The notes beneath the pieces were generated by a model, which searched no databases, was not told the DNA's origin, and saw nothing but the letters and a program-made list of their open reading frames with translations. Both the position numbers and the translations under genes were made by a program. Shown here piece after piece: positions 45,614 to 54,424 of a stretch of DNA of 64,000 nt (positions are counted from its first letter, which is position 1; every line of letters starts with the position of its first letter). The DNA lies in assembly GCA_002753505.1 (NCBI GenBank), contig PEAG01000011.1, forward strand, positions 1 through 64,000. The letters are read 5' to 3'. Source of the stretch: Magnetococcales bacterium HCHbin5 (GTDB lineage: Bacteria; Pseudomonadota; Magnetococcia; Magnetococcales; Magnetaquicoccaceae).

Positions 45614-47143
45614 TCAACAGGAGTGGGCGGCATGGCGGGCCTGACGGGTGGGCAGGGCCTGTTTTGGTCGCTGCGGAATCGGTTTGCCCATACCTGGCCG
45701 ACCGCGCAAACAGTCAGGAGCCTCCCGCAACGCACCGGCCTGAAAATCCTGCTCCAGGGCGGCCAACACCACCGCCTGATCCCATCCCAACCCCACCGTC
45801 AACCCCTGATACAACCAGTCAAATTGATGCCGCAAGGCAATTTCATGGGTGCGACCGATGGCAGCAAACAACCAGTCGCTCAAGGCAAGAAATTGATAAA
45901 AGGGCTGCGTTTGTTGAAAGAGCAGCCGCCGCACATGGCCAAAACGGCCCGAATTGCCCAACAGATCCCAATAACGGGCCAACCGCTTCAACCGCCGCAG
46001 GGTGGCAAAATCAAGCAAATCATTGCACAGCAGATCGTAAGGCGGGTCCGGATTGTAGACCATGCCAAAAGACTCCGTATGCCGCTGGATGGGGGCCCCG
46101 CGCAACCGCTTCAAAATGCCAATCTGAATTTCATGGGGGTCGATGGCCGCCAATTGATCAAACCCGGCGGCAAAACTGGCCAAACTCTCACCGGGCAGGC
46201 CGACAATAAGATCGGTGTGCATATGCACGCCGGTATGCGCCCCAAGCCAACGGATATTTTCCAGGCTCCTGCCCTGATTTTGCCGCCGCTGTATCCGACT
46301 CTGAACCGTCGGGTTGAGACTCTGAATGCCAATTTCAAACTGCAACACACCCGGCGGAAACCGCTGAACAAGGCTTTTCAAACCATCTGGCAAGCGGTCC
46401 GGCACCATTTCCAGGTGCAGAAACAGCCCCAACGCCACCCGGCGCAAAAAAAATTCCAGAATGGCGATCCCGTCGGCAATATTCAGGTTGAAGGTGCGAT
46501 CGACAAACTTGAAATGGCGCACCCCCCGCTCCAACAGCCGCTGCATCGCCGACAAAAACAGCTCCAGGGGGAATACTCTGACCTTGGCATCCAGAGCCGA
46601 AAGACAAAAGGCACATTGATAGGGACAACCCCTGGACCGCTCCACATAGACCAATCGATGGGCTATATCCTGGGGCAGATACTCTTCATAGGGCAAAACC
46701 AGGCGGGAGAGATCAACGGGAGGAGCCTGGTGAATTTTTTCCGCCGGTCGCTGTCCGGCCAGCAGCGCGCGACAAAGTTGATAAAACAGCTCCTCCCCCT
46801 CGCCACAAATCACATAATCGGCTACCTGCACAATGGCCTGCTGTTCGGTTTCAAAAGAGACCTCCGGCCCGCCCAGCACAATGGTCAGTTCCGGCTGGAT
46901 GGCCTTCAACAGCCGAACCAGCCGGGTGGATCCCTCCACGTTCCAGATATAGACGCCGACAGCCACAATGCGGGGTTGGTGCTTGAGGATAACTTCCGCC
47001 ATCTCTTCCGCCACGTCGCTGCACTCAAACTCCACCAGCGTGGCCCGCGGGCGCAGCTCCGCCAGGTTGGCCAACAGACAGCGCAGCCCAAAGGCGGTAT
47101 GGTGGTAACGGGCGTTGAGAGTGGTCAAAACAATTTCGGGCAT
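45614..47143 (-). CDS. B12-binding radical SAM protein with DUF4080 tail
   Basis: A 509-residue protein: B12-binding-like domain (residues about 1-135, with IVAVGVYIWN and LGGPEVSFE), radical SAM domain with the iron-sulfur motif GCPYQCAFC (about 178-186), and a C-terminal DUF4080-like part. Such proteins often do methylations or rearrangements using cobalamin; substrate unknown. The coding region ends at the edge of the repeat element and its stop codon lies inside the element's TTGTTCAAC-type flank. Confidence 0.88.
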   Translation of the reverse strand: MPEIVLTTLNARYHHTAFGLRCLLANLAELRPRATLVEFECSDVAEEMAEVILKHQPRIVAVGVYIWNVEGSTRLVRLLKAIQPELTIVLGGPEVSFETEQQAIVQVADYVICGEGEELFYQLCRALLAGQRPAEKIHQAPPVDLSRLVLPYEEYLPQDIAHRLVYVERSRGCPYQCAFCLSALDAKVRVFPLELFLSAMQRLLERGVRHFKFVDRTFNLNIADGIAILEFFLRRVALGLFLHLEMVPDRLPDGLKSLVQRFPPGVLQFEIGIQSLNPTVQSRIQRRQNQGRSLENIRWLGAHTGVHMHTDLIVGLPGESLASFAAGFDQLAAIDPHEIQIGILKRLRGAPIQRHTESFGMVYNPDPPYDLLCNDLLDFATLRRLKRLARYWDLLGNSGRFGHVRRLLFQQTQPFYQFLALSDWLFAAIGRTHEIALRHQFDWLYQGLTVGLGWDQAVVLAALEQDFQAGALREAPDCLRGRPGMGKPIPQRPKQALPTRQARHAAHSC

Positions 47144-47289
47144 GGAGAGGGAGATCCTTGAAATAATTTTTTAAACGACAACAACAGAACCCCGACAAAG
47201 GGATGATATTCCTGGACCAATCCTGCTGATCATTGTACTATCGCCGCTCCATTGTTTGCTCTTGACGAGATACGGCGGCAACCTGTGTA

Positions 47290-48120
47290 ATGTCCACCCT
47301 TCAATCCGACCTTGCCCTGATGGAAGAGGCGGCCCTGCTGGCCGGATCCTGCATCATGGATTATTACCGACCCGGCACGCAAGTCGCCGCCCATGTCCAC
47401 ATCAAAGACAAAAGCCGCAACAACCCCCTCACCAAAGCCGACCTGGAAGCCAACCAACTGCTGCGACAGCGACTGCTGACACATCGCCCCGATTACGGCT
47501 GGCTCTCCGAAGAAAACCTGGACAACTCGGAGCGGTTGCAACGGCAACGGGTCTGGATCGTCGATCCCATGGATGGCACCAAAGAGTTTCTCAAAGGTTT
47601 GCCACAATTTGCCGTCTCCATCGGCCTGATCGAAAACCACCACCCCGTCGCCGCCTGTGTCTATAACCCGGCCACCCGCGAACTTTTTTCGGCCATCCAC
47701 GGGGGCGGCAGCCGATTGAATGGCCACCGGATCCAAACTTCCCAACAAACAGAGCTGCAGGGAGCCTCCTGCCTCGCCAGCCATTCCGAAACCAAACGGG
47801 GCGAGTGGGAACAGTTCAGACCCCAACTGATCTTGACCCCCATGGGCTCAATCGCCTACAAGCTGGCGTTGGTGGCCGCCGGAAGGTTTGACATGACCTT
47901 TACCCTGACCCCAAAAAATGAGTGGGACTACTGCGCCGGTGCCCTGCTGCTGCGGGAAGCCAACGGTCAAATCAGCCACAAGGATGGCCAGCACTGTATC
48001 TTCAATCAAAAAAACCCCAAGGTACTCTCGGTACTGGCCAGCAATGGCAAATTGCACGCCGCCCTTCTGGACTATCTCCAACACACCCCCCTGTCACCCG
48101 ATAGACAAGCGGTTGCCTGA
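47290..48120 (+). CDS. cysQ: 3'(2'),5'-bisphosphate nucleotidase CysQ
   Basis: A 276-residue inositol-monophosphatase-family protein. Metal-binding blocks SEEN and WIVDPMDGTKEFLKG are clear, and the substrate part YNPATRELFSAIHGGGS fits CysQ. CysQ removes 3'-phosphoadenosine 5'-phosphate from sulfate assimilation and coenzyme A transfer. It is spaced 65 bases from the next gene. Confidence 0.93.
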   Translation: MSTLQSDLALMEEAALLAGSCIMDYYRPGTQVAAHVHIKDKSRNNPLTKADLEANQLLRQRLLTHRPDYGWLSEENLDNSERLQRQRVWIVDPMDGTKEFLKGLPQFAVSIGLIENHHPVAACVYNPATRELFSAIHGGGSRLNGHRIQTSQQTELQGASCLASHSETKRGEWEQFRPQLILTPMGSIAYKLALVAAGRFDMTFTLTPKNEWDYCAGALLLREANGQISHKDGQHCIFNQKNPKVLSVLASNGKLHAALLDYLQHTPLSPDRQAVA

Positions 48121-48185
48121 AGCGGTTGAAAAATGATAACACTATGTCACGAACCCAATGTATCGCTCTTGGACGGGAAAAAGCT

Positions 48186-49184
48186 ATGAATCATTATGAC
48201 GTCTATGGTATTGGTCACGCCCTTGTGGACATGGAAATACATGTAACCGATCGCTTTTTGACAGAGGCCGGACTGCAGAAAGGCAGCATGTCCCTGGTGG
48301 ACGCAGATTTTCAACAACGGCTCCTGCAACAGGTGGCAGACTTGCCCCAGCACCGCTCCTGTGGCGGTTCCTCGGCCAATACCTTGATCGGTCTGGCCCA
48401 GTTTGGTGGCCGCGGATTCCACGCCTGCAAGGTGGCCGACGATGAAGCCGGTCACTTTTTTGCCCAGGATATGCGACTCCACGGGGTGGAAAATGGCCTG
48501 AATCAACCCCGCACCCCCGGTACGACCGGGCGTTGCCTGGTCTTTATCACCCCGGACGCCGAACGGACCCTCTGTACCCACCTGGGCATCTCCGAAACCT
48601 TTTCCACCGAACAGATTGCAGAACCGATCCTGGCTCAGGCAGAATATCTCTACATTGAAGGCTACCTGGTCTCCTCCCCATCCGGTCAGACGGCCACTTT
48701 GGAGGCGGCCCGGATGGCACGCAAACAGGGGATCAAAACCGCCCTCACCTTTTCGGATACCAGCATGGTCACCTATTTTCGCCCGGGACTGGATGCCATT
48801 ATCGGCGACGGGCTGGATTTGTTGTTTTGTAACGAAAGTGAAGCCATGGTGTACACGGCTGCCTCAACACTGGAGCAGGCCAAAGAGCAGCTGACCCGGA
48901 TCGCCAAAATGGTCGGCTTGACCCTGGGCTCGCAGGGGGCCGCCATCTACAACGGTGAACGCTGGATCGATATTCCAGGCGTGCCGGTACAGGCCATCGA
49001 CAGCAATGGTGCAGGAGATCTGTTCGCCGGAGCCTTTCTCTTCGGCATCACCCACGGTTACGCGCTGGCCAAGGCCGGCCAACTGGCCTGTCGTGCCGCC
49101 GCCACCCTGGTCACCCAGGCGGGCGCGCGTCTGCAAGCCGGTCAAGCCCAGACCATCTTAAACCATCAGGAGCCCCAGGAATGA
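48186..49184 (+). CDS. PfkB-family carbohydrate/nucleoside kinase
   Basis: A 332-residue ribokinase-fold protein. The N-terminal YDVYGIGHALVDME and SCGGSSANTLIGLAQ blocks and the anion hole DSNGAGDLFAGAFLFG are those of adenosine-kinase-like PfkB members. The substrate is most likely adenosine or a ribonucleoside, not proven. I use the ATG of MNHYDVYG; two earlier in-frame ATGs lack homology. It overlaps the PilZ gene by ATGA. Confidence 0.88.
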   Translation: MNHYDVYGIGHALVDMEIHVTDRFLTEAGLQKGSMSLVDADFQQRLLQQVADLPQHRSCGGSSANTLIGLAQFGGRGFHACKVADDEAGHFFAQDMRLHGVENGLNQPRTPGTTGRCLVFITPDAERTLCTHLGISETFSTEQIAEPILAQAEYLYIEGYLVSSPSGQTATLEAARMARKQGIKTALTFSDTSMVTYFRPGLDAIIGDGLDLLFCNESEAMVYTAASTLEQAKEQLTRIAKMVGLTLGSQGAAIYNGERWIDIPGVPVQAIDSNGAGDLFAGAFLFGITHGYALAKAGQLACRAAATLVTQAGARLQAGQAQTILNHQEPQE

Positions 49185-49555
49185 CCGCCACTCCCAGCGA
49201 ACCACAACTCCCAAACCGACGTCACTTTTCCCGGGTCGATTTTCAGCATGCCCTCACACTTGTCGACGACTCGGATCAAGCGTATGACGGTGCCTTTGAT
49301 GACATCAGTTTGAAGGGAATGCTGTTCTGGAGCGACCCGTTGCCCGAAAAGGGAACCGAGCTCAGCGGGGCCTTGCGACTTGGTGACATTGTCATCCAGA
49401 TCAAAGGTGCCGTTGTGCAATCTCATCTGGAACGGGGAGCAGCCATCCTGTTTTCGGGGATGGATGTGGAGAGCTTTGGCCACCTGCGTCGTCTCGTCTC
49501 CCTCAACATGGGAGACTCAGAGACCATAGACAAAGAGTTTTTCTCTTCCCTATGA
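49181..49555 (+). CDS. PilZ-domain protein
   Basis: A 124-residue single-domain PilZ. The c-di-GMP binding residues are plausible: RRHFSR near the N-terminus (RxxxR) and DISLKG (D/NxSxxG). Cyclic di-GMP sensing, with effects on motility or adhesion, is the usual role. It overlaps genes on both sides (ATGA). Confidence 0.88.
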   Translation: MTATPSEPQLPNRRHFSRVDFQHALTLVDDSDQAYDGAFDDISLKGMLFWSDPLPEKGTELSGALRLGDIVIQIKGAVVQSHLERGAAILFSGMDVESFGHLRRLVSLNMGDSETIDKEFFSSL

Positions 49556-50277
49556 GGCGGGTTCAGACCATCCGCGGACTGTTGCCCATCCTGGATGCCG
49601 ATTGGTTGGAGCATGGGGAGTGGATGCCAACGGACGGCCTGCGCCACTTGCACACGGAGCCGGAAAGCCTGGTTCAGACCGTGGTCCGGCATCTGGGGCG
49701 CAGCACGGTCTCTGCCGTGCAACTGCGCTGCAAGGATACTCCACAACGCTGCGCCGCCTTTGTGGCTTTATGGGTGGATGCCCTGCGCCGCCACTGTCCG
49801 CAGATAACGATTATCATCAATGATCATGTTGAGTTGGCTGTTCAATTGGCTGCCGACGGCGTTCATGTCGGGCAGGAGGACATGCCGGTGGCCCGCTGTC
49901 GTCAGTTGTTGGGAGCGGACAAACTGGTGGGTCTCTCCACCCACAACCTGGCGGAGGTCAGAGCCGCCAATCAGGCTGAAGTGGACTATATCGGCTTTGG
50001 TCCCCTGTTTGCCACTCAGACCAAGCCGGATGCCCAGGCGGCACAAGGTCTGGAGCAATTGGCCGCGATTTGCCAGCTGGCGACCCGACCGGTGGTTGCC
50101 ATCGGCGGCATCCAAGCAACGGACATGGCACAGGTCGCCGCCACCGGCGCGACGGCGGCCGCCATGATCAGCGGTTTGTGGGGCAGGAAAGAGAACCGGG
50201 AGGGGTGGCAACAACGTCTGCAAGAGGCAGAAGAGGGCTGGCACGCTGGTCACCGTTCAGGCAGATACCAAGTCTGA
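49552..50277 (+). CDS. thiE: Thiamin phosphate synthase ThiE
   Basis: A 241-residue TIM-barrel enzyme with QLRCKD, NDHVELAVQLAADGVHVGQED, STHNLAE, YIGFGPLFATQTK and AIGGIQATD, all ThiE markers. It condenses hydroxymethylpyrimidine pyrophosphate with thiazole phosphate. The N-terminus is about 30 residues longer than E. coli ThiE. The gene is separate from the ThiS-ThiG fusion. Confidence 0.93.
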   Translation: MRRVQTIRGLLPILDADWLEHGEWMPTDGLRHLHTEPESLVQTVVRHLGRSTVSAVQLRCKDTPQRCAAFVALWVDALRRHCPQITIIINDHVELAVQLAADGVHVGQEDMPVARCRQLLGADKLVGLSTHNLAEVRAANQAEVDYIGFGPLFATQTKPDAQAAQGLEQLAAICQLATRPVVAIGGIQATDMAQVAATGATAAAMISGLWGRKENREGWQQRLQEAEEGWHAGHRSGRYQV

Positions 50278-50340
50278 CAAGCGAGCAGCGTCACGGGCAC
50301 AAAACATACACAAGAAGGTCAGGGGAGGGTTGGGGAGGAT

Positions 50341-50793
50341 TCAAGACTCCTCGATCATCTCTTCATCTTCGGCAAGGTTGACCTTTTCCCGTCGTTCCGC
50401 CCTGGTCTTGCAACCGATGCAGAGGTCGGTGACAGGACGGGCCTCCAACCGTTTCAGGCCAATCTCGACCCCACACTCTTCGCAATAGCCATACTCATCC
50501 GCCTCGATGATGGCAATGGTGCGGTCAATCTTGGCAATCAGTTTTCTTTCCCGGTCGCGGGTTCTGAGTTCAAAATTACGATCGGTCTCCAATGCAGCCC
50601 GATCCGTCGGATCGGCGAAGATCGCTTTCTCCTCTGTCATGGCGGCCAAGGTCTTGTCGGCATCATCCACCAACTGCCGCCGCCACTCCAGCAAAAGACG
50701 GCAAAAAAAGGCACGCTGCTGGGGCGACATATAGGTCTCTTCCTCAGAAGGCGTATATCCCTCAGGCAGCTCCATATCAGCAATTTTATTCAT
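50341..50793 (-). CDS. dksA: RNA polymerase-binding transcription factor DksA
   Basis: A 150-residue DksA: coiled-coil (residues 30-105, with ADPTDRAALETDRNFELR, including the acidic tip DPTDRA) and a four-cysteine zinc finger CEECG ... LCIGC. With ppGpp it adjusts rRNA and amino acid promoters during the stringent response. MNKIADMELPEGY is the start; an upstream in-frame start is less likely. Confidence 0.96.
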   Translation of the reverse strand: MNKIADMELPEGYTPSEEETYMSPQQRAFFCRLLLEWRRQLVDDADKTLAAMTEEKAIFADPTDRAALETDRNFELRTRDRERKLIAKIDRTIAIIEADEYGYCEECGVEIGLKRLEARPVTDLCIGCKTRAERREKVNLAEDEEMIEES

Positions 50794-50923
50794 GCATGAC
50801 CCCTTTAACACACACAGTCGGCACCCAACAAAAGAGCCATATTCTATAAAAAAAATGTGTCTGTGTCAAACCATTTAAAAACCGCCGCACACGGCTGGGC
50901 ACAACCTTTCTTTGTGGTTGATT

Positions 50924-52357
50924 TTAAACGCTGTTTTGCGGCGGAAAAATTTTGCCGGGATTCAGGATACCCTGGGGGTCAAAGGCCGCTTTGATGCGTT
51001 GTTGCAGCTGCAGGGCGGTGGCATCCACTTCCCACGGCAGAAAGGTCTGTTTTTGAATGCCGATTCCATGTTCTCCCGAGAGGGATCCCCCCAGATCCAG
51101 CACCAGTCGAAAAATGCGGGCGAGGGCTGCCGGTACCGCCGCCATGACTGCGGCATCGGCGGGATCCACCAACAGATTGACATGGATGTTGCCGTTGCCG
51201 GCGTGGCCAAAGTTGACGATGGGAATCTGGCTGCTCTGGGAGATGGCTGCCACGCCCTCCATCAACTCCGGCAGGCGGGAGACCGGCACCACCACATCCT
51301 CATTGATGCGTTTGGGAGCCAGTTTTTTCAACACAGGCGAGAGGGCGTAACGGGCTGCCCACAAGGTGGCTGCCTCTTCGGCCCCGGCATGTGCCAGCTC
51401 CACGCAGTCGAACGGGGCCAGACGGGCGAGCATCTCTGCCACCATGGTCTCCATGGAGGCTGCGCTGCCCGACAGCTCCACCAGCAGCATGGCTGCCCCG
51501 GTCGGGGGGAGGGAGACCGCGCCCTCCTGCCGCAGCAGGTTGAGCGCAGACTCATCCAGAAATTCGATGGCGGTGGGCGATTCACCGGCGGCCATCAAGG
51601 CGCACACCCCCTGGGTTGCGACGGCGACCGACGGGAAGATGGCCCGCAACAGATGGTGAGCCTCTGGCAGCGGGGCCAGCTTCAGGGTGGCCTGGGTGAT
51701 GACCGCCAGGCTCCCCTCGGAGCCGATCAGCAATCGGGTCAAGTCATACCCCACCACCCCCTTGGTGGTACGACCGCCGGTGCGGAACAGAGAGCCGTCT
51801 GCCAGCAGGGCCTCCAGCCCCAACACCCAATCCCGGGTGACACCGTAGCGGACCGCGTTGGCTCCGGCGGCACACATGGCCAGGTTGCCTCCCACCGAAC
51901 AACTGCGGGAGGAGGAGGGGGCCGGGGGCCAAAAGAGACCGTACGGTTTTAACCGGGCCTGCAAATCGGCATGCACGACCCCCGGCTCCACCACCGCCAA
52001 CCGGTCTGCAACCGACACTTCCAGAATGCGATCAAGCCGCTGCAGGGAGAGAACGACCCCCCCCTGTACGGCCAAGGCACCGCCCACATTGCCGGTGCCT
52101 GCGCCTCTGGGTATGACCGGGATGGCTGCCTCCTGGCACAGGCGCAAGGTCGTCTCCACCTGTTGACGATTGGAAGCCAACACCACCGCCCAGGGGGGGT
52201 GGCAGGAGCCGGTATTATCCCAACCGTACGCCTGCCGTTCCACCGCCGATGACAGTACACAATCGGTGCCCAACGCCCGGCGCAACCGCTCCAGCACGGC
52301 TGGAAAATGGTCAGGGGGTTGTGGTACCGGGGGCCGCGACAGGGGAGATGGATTCAT
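50924..52357 (-). CDS. FAD-linked 2-hydroxyacid oxidase, GlcD family
   Basis: A 477-residue VAO/PCMH-type flavoprotein: FAD-binding VIPRGAGTGNVGG and the SCSVGGNLAMCAAGANAV block; C-terminal FGHAGNGNIHVN and SGEHGIGIQK. It is a glycolate- or D-lactate-dehydrogenase-like enzyme feeding electrons to the quinone pool or cytochrome; the exact acid is not told by sequence. The start lies 47 bases inside the end of the upstream BON gene. Confidence 0.88.
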   Translation of the reverse strand: MNPSPLSRPPVPQPPDHFPAVLERLRRALGTDCVLSSAVERQAYGWDNTGSCHPPWAVVLASNRQQVETTLRLCQEAAIPVIPRGAGTGNVGGALAVQGGVVLSLQRLDRILEVSVADRLAVVEPGVVHADLQARLKPYGLFWPPAPSSSRSCSVGGNLAMCAAGANAVRYGVTRDWVLGLEALLADGSLFRTGGRTTKGVVGYDLTRLLIGSEGSLAVITQATLKLAPLPEAHHLLRAIFPSVAVATQGVCALMAAGESPTAIEFLDESALNLLRQEGAVSLPPTGAAMLLVELSGSAASMETMVAEMLARLAPFDCVELAHAGAEEAATLWAARYALSPVLKKLAPKRINEDVVVPVSRLPELMEGVAAISQSSQIPIVNFGHAGNGNIHVNLLVDPADAAVMAAVPAALARIFRLVLDLGGSLSGEHGIGIQKQTFLPWEVDATALQLQQRIKAAFDPQGILNPGKIFPPQNSV

Positions 52358-53078
52358 GTACGGTTCCTGAGGTTTTGGAAAAATCGGGGGAAGCTACACC
52401 GCTGTTGCCCTCATATCCTGCACTTGCAGGGGCGGGGGTCGTGCCGGGGGCCACTGCCGGGGCCGTCTCCGCCGCTCTGCCGGGCTGCTCTGTGCTGCCA
52501 ACAGGGGGGCGAATGTCGATAAAAGAGACCACCTCTCGCACATCGGGCACCCTTTGGGCGATGTAGATGGCCCGACTGCGCTCCTGTTCCGTTCTGGCCT
52601 CGCCCGTCAAATAGACAACCCCCTTGGTTGTTTTGACATGGACATCCAGGCTGTGAACATCCTGATCCACCATCATCTGGGCCTTGACCTTGCTGGTGAT
52701 CAGGGCGTCGTTGGCCAACTCGCTGGGGCTGACATATTGGACCTTGAGTTCGGAGCGTACCTCTGTCACGCCGCGGGTCTCCCGGGCAATCCGAATCGCC
52801 TCATCCACCTCCTCCTGATTGATGGCGGAGCCGGTCAACAACACCTTGCCGTTGTAAACGGAGACCGCCACATTGCCAATTCTCACCTGGTCGCTCTGGA
52901 CAAAACGGCTGCGAATTTTCATGGCTACCCAGGAATCTTCCATCTGGCTGGTCAAGTCCCGTCTTTCCCCCACCACGCTGGTGGTGGCGGCCATGCCCCC
53001 GCCCACCACGACCGGAATACAACCCGATAGGGAAGCAAGCAGCAACAAAGAGCCCATCTGCCGTTGTATCATTTTCAT
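52311..53078 (-). CDS. BON-domain lipoprotein (YraP/DolP-like)
   Basis: A 255-residue outer-membrane lipoprotein: signal LLLLASLSGC, two BON domains (about 45-115 and 120-190, with VYNGKVLLTGSA and TKGVVYLTGEA), then a Pro/Ala/Thr-rich tail. YraP (DolP) of E. coli protects the outer membrane and activates NlpD. It belongs with yraN, rsmI and LpoA-like genes, as in the E. coli yraL-yraP cluster. AGGA four bases ahead of the ATG. Confidence 0.88.
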   Translation of the reverse strand: MKMIQRQMGSLLLLASLSGCIPVVVGGGMAATTSVVGERRDLTSQMEDSWVAMKIRSRFVQSDQVRIGNVAVSVYNGKVLLTGSAINQEEVDEAIRIARETRGVTEVRSELKVQYVSPSELANDALITSKVKAQMMVDQDVHSLDVHVKTTKGVVYLTGEARTEQERSRAIYIAQRVPDVREVVSFIDIRPPVGSTEQPGRAAETAPAVAPGTTPAPASAGYEGNSGVASPDFSKTSGTVHESISPVAAPGTTTP

Positions 53079-53126
53079 CTGTTCCTATCTCCCACCCTGA
53101 GTCCAAAGATATTTTTGTTCAAGTCG

Positions 53127-53498
53127 TCACCAGCCGGGGCGAAAAGCATCGGTGATCAGCTCCACGCGCCAGCATGGCCCGGTTTTCCATACCAATACTG
53201 CATCAAAACGACACGGAGACGCCTCATAACCGGGATGTCGCTGCAAATAGGCGGTGGCCAGCCGGATCAAACGCTGCTGTTTGCGGTGATGAATGGCGTC
53301 ACCCGGAAACAGTTCACCGACACCCTGGCGGGATTTTACCTCACAGAAGACCAAGGTATCCCCCTGCATGGCCACCAGATCCATCTCACCCAGCGCGGTA
53401 CGCAGATTGCGCTCCAGGATGCGATAACCCAATTTATGCAAATAACGTTCCGCAACCTGCTCGCCCTGGCTGCCCAGCTGTTTGCGTGCGTCGCTCAT
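53127..53498 (-). CDS. yraN: UPF0102 protein YraN
   Basis: A 123-residue protein (GEQVAERYLHKLGYRILERN; GEMDLVA; LVFCEVKSR) of the YraN family, related to Holliday-junction resolvase folds; function unknown. Its start overlaps the rsmI stop (ATGA), which decides it against a much longer in-frame upstream option. Confidence 0.92.
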   Translation of the reverse strand: MSDARKQLGSQGEQVAERYLHKLGYRILERNLRTALGEMDLVAMQGDTLVFCEVKSRQGVGELFPGDAIHHRKQQRLIRLATAYLQRHPGYEASPCRFDAVLVWKTGPCWRVELITDAFRPGW

Positions 53499-54403
53499 GC
53501 TGGTTCCTGATTGGTGCTGTCCGGCTCCAGGCCGTTCACAGCTGCTCCATCCTGTTCTGCAGCCCTGTTTTTTTGCGCCAGTGCCATTTTGTAGAGGGTG
53601 GAGCGGGAGAGGCCGGTTTTTTGGGCCATCTCCCGGGTGGTGGCGCGCATCCCTTTGCCCTCGGCCAACATCTGTTCCAGCAGGCCATCCGGGCAGGCGG
53701 CCGGGATTGTGGTGGGATCGCCGCCTTCGAGTACCAGCACAATTTCGCCCCTGGGGGGGTGGTTTTGAAACCATGTTGCCAATTCACTGACGCTGCCCCG
53801 GTGCCAGCTCTCGAACAGTTTGGTCAACTCTCTGGCCACCAGGGCTGGCCGCTGGCCGCTGCCGGTCTGTTGCAATGCCAGCAGGGTGGCCACCAGCCGC
53901 AGCGGGGATTCAAACAGGACCACTGTGCGGGTTTCGGCGGCGATTTCGGCCAACCGCGTGGCCCGCAGCCGCCCTTTTCGCGGCAAAAATCCCTCAAAGA
54001 CAAAGCGGTCCAGGGCAAAACCGGAACCCGACAGTGCGGTGACGACGGCCGATGCGCCGGGGAGAACCTCCAGGGGAATGCCTTGCCGGGCCACCGCCTG
54101 GACCAGGGGACGGCCCGGGTCGCTGATTCCCGGGGTGCCGGCGTCGGTGACCAGTGCCATGCGGGCCCCTGTACTCAACGCCTCCAGGATGCCGGGCAGG
54201 CGGTTGGCTGCATTGTGGTCGGTAAAGCTGGTCATGGGGGTGGTGATGTCGTAGTGGGCACACAGGATATGGGTGTGGCGGGTATCTTCTGCCAGAATCC
54301 GATCCACCGATTGCAAAATGCGGACAGCTCGAAATGTCATATCATCCAGGTTGCCGATCGGGGTCGGAACAATGTACAATCTGCCAACGGTCACTGTTTT
54401 CAC
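53495..54403 (-). CDS. rsmI: 16S rRNA C1402 2'-O-ribose methyltransferase RsmI
   Basis: About 302 residues with the SAM-tetrapyrrole methylase fold: LYIVPTPIGNLDDMTFRA, AEDTRHT, TDAGTPGISDPG, PRKGRLRATRL, and a winged tail. It 2'-O-methylates C1402 in the decoding centre. The start is uncertain: three in-frame GTG codons (54409, 54403, 54394) lie in front of the first homologous residues, and I choose the middle one. Only 21 bases separate it from the divergent LpoA-like gene. Confidence 0.93.
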   Translation of the reverse strand: MKTVTVGRLYIVPTPIGNLDDMTFRAVRILQSVDRILAEDTRHTHILCAHYDITTPMTSFTDHNAANRLPGILEALSTGARMALVTDAGTPGISDPGRPLVQAVARQGIPLEVLPGASAVVTALSGSGFALDRFVFEGFLPRKGRLRATRLAEIAAETRTVVLFESPLRLVATLLALQQTGSGQRPALVARELTKLFESWHRGSVSELATWFQNHPPRGEIVLVLEGGDPTTIPAACPDGLLEQMLAEGKGMRATTREMAQKTGLSRSTLYKMALAQKNRAAEQDGAAVNGLEPDSTNQEPA

Positions 54404-54424
54404 TTCCACTCGTATTGGAAAGAT

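Noticed and set aside
45614-47161. Plus-strand open frame of 512 codons opposite the radical SAM gene
   Set aside because: It is antisense to a protein with B12-binding, CxxxCxxC and DUF4080 features and has a Gln/Pro/Lys-rich composition without domains.
53174-54424. Very long upstream extension of the LpoA-like frame
   Set aside because: It is antisense to rsmI and yraN, both with clear homology, and its peptide has no domain pattern. The lipoprotein signal starts after 54425.
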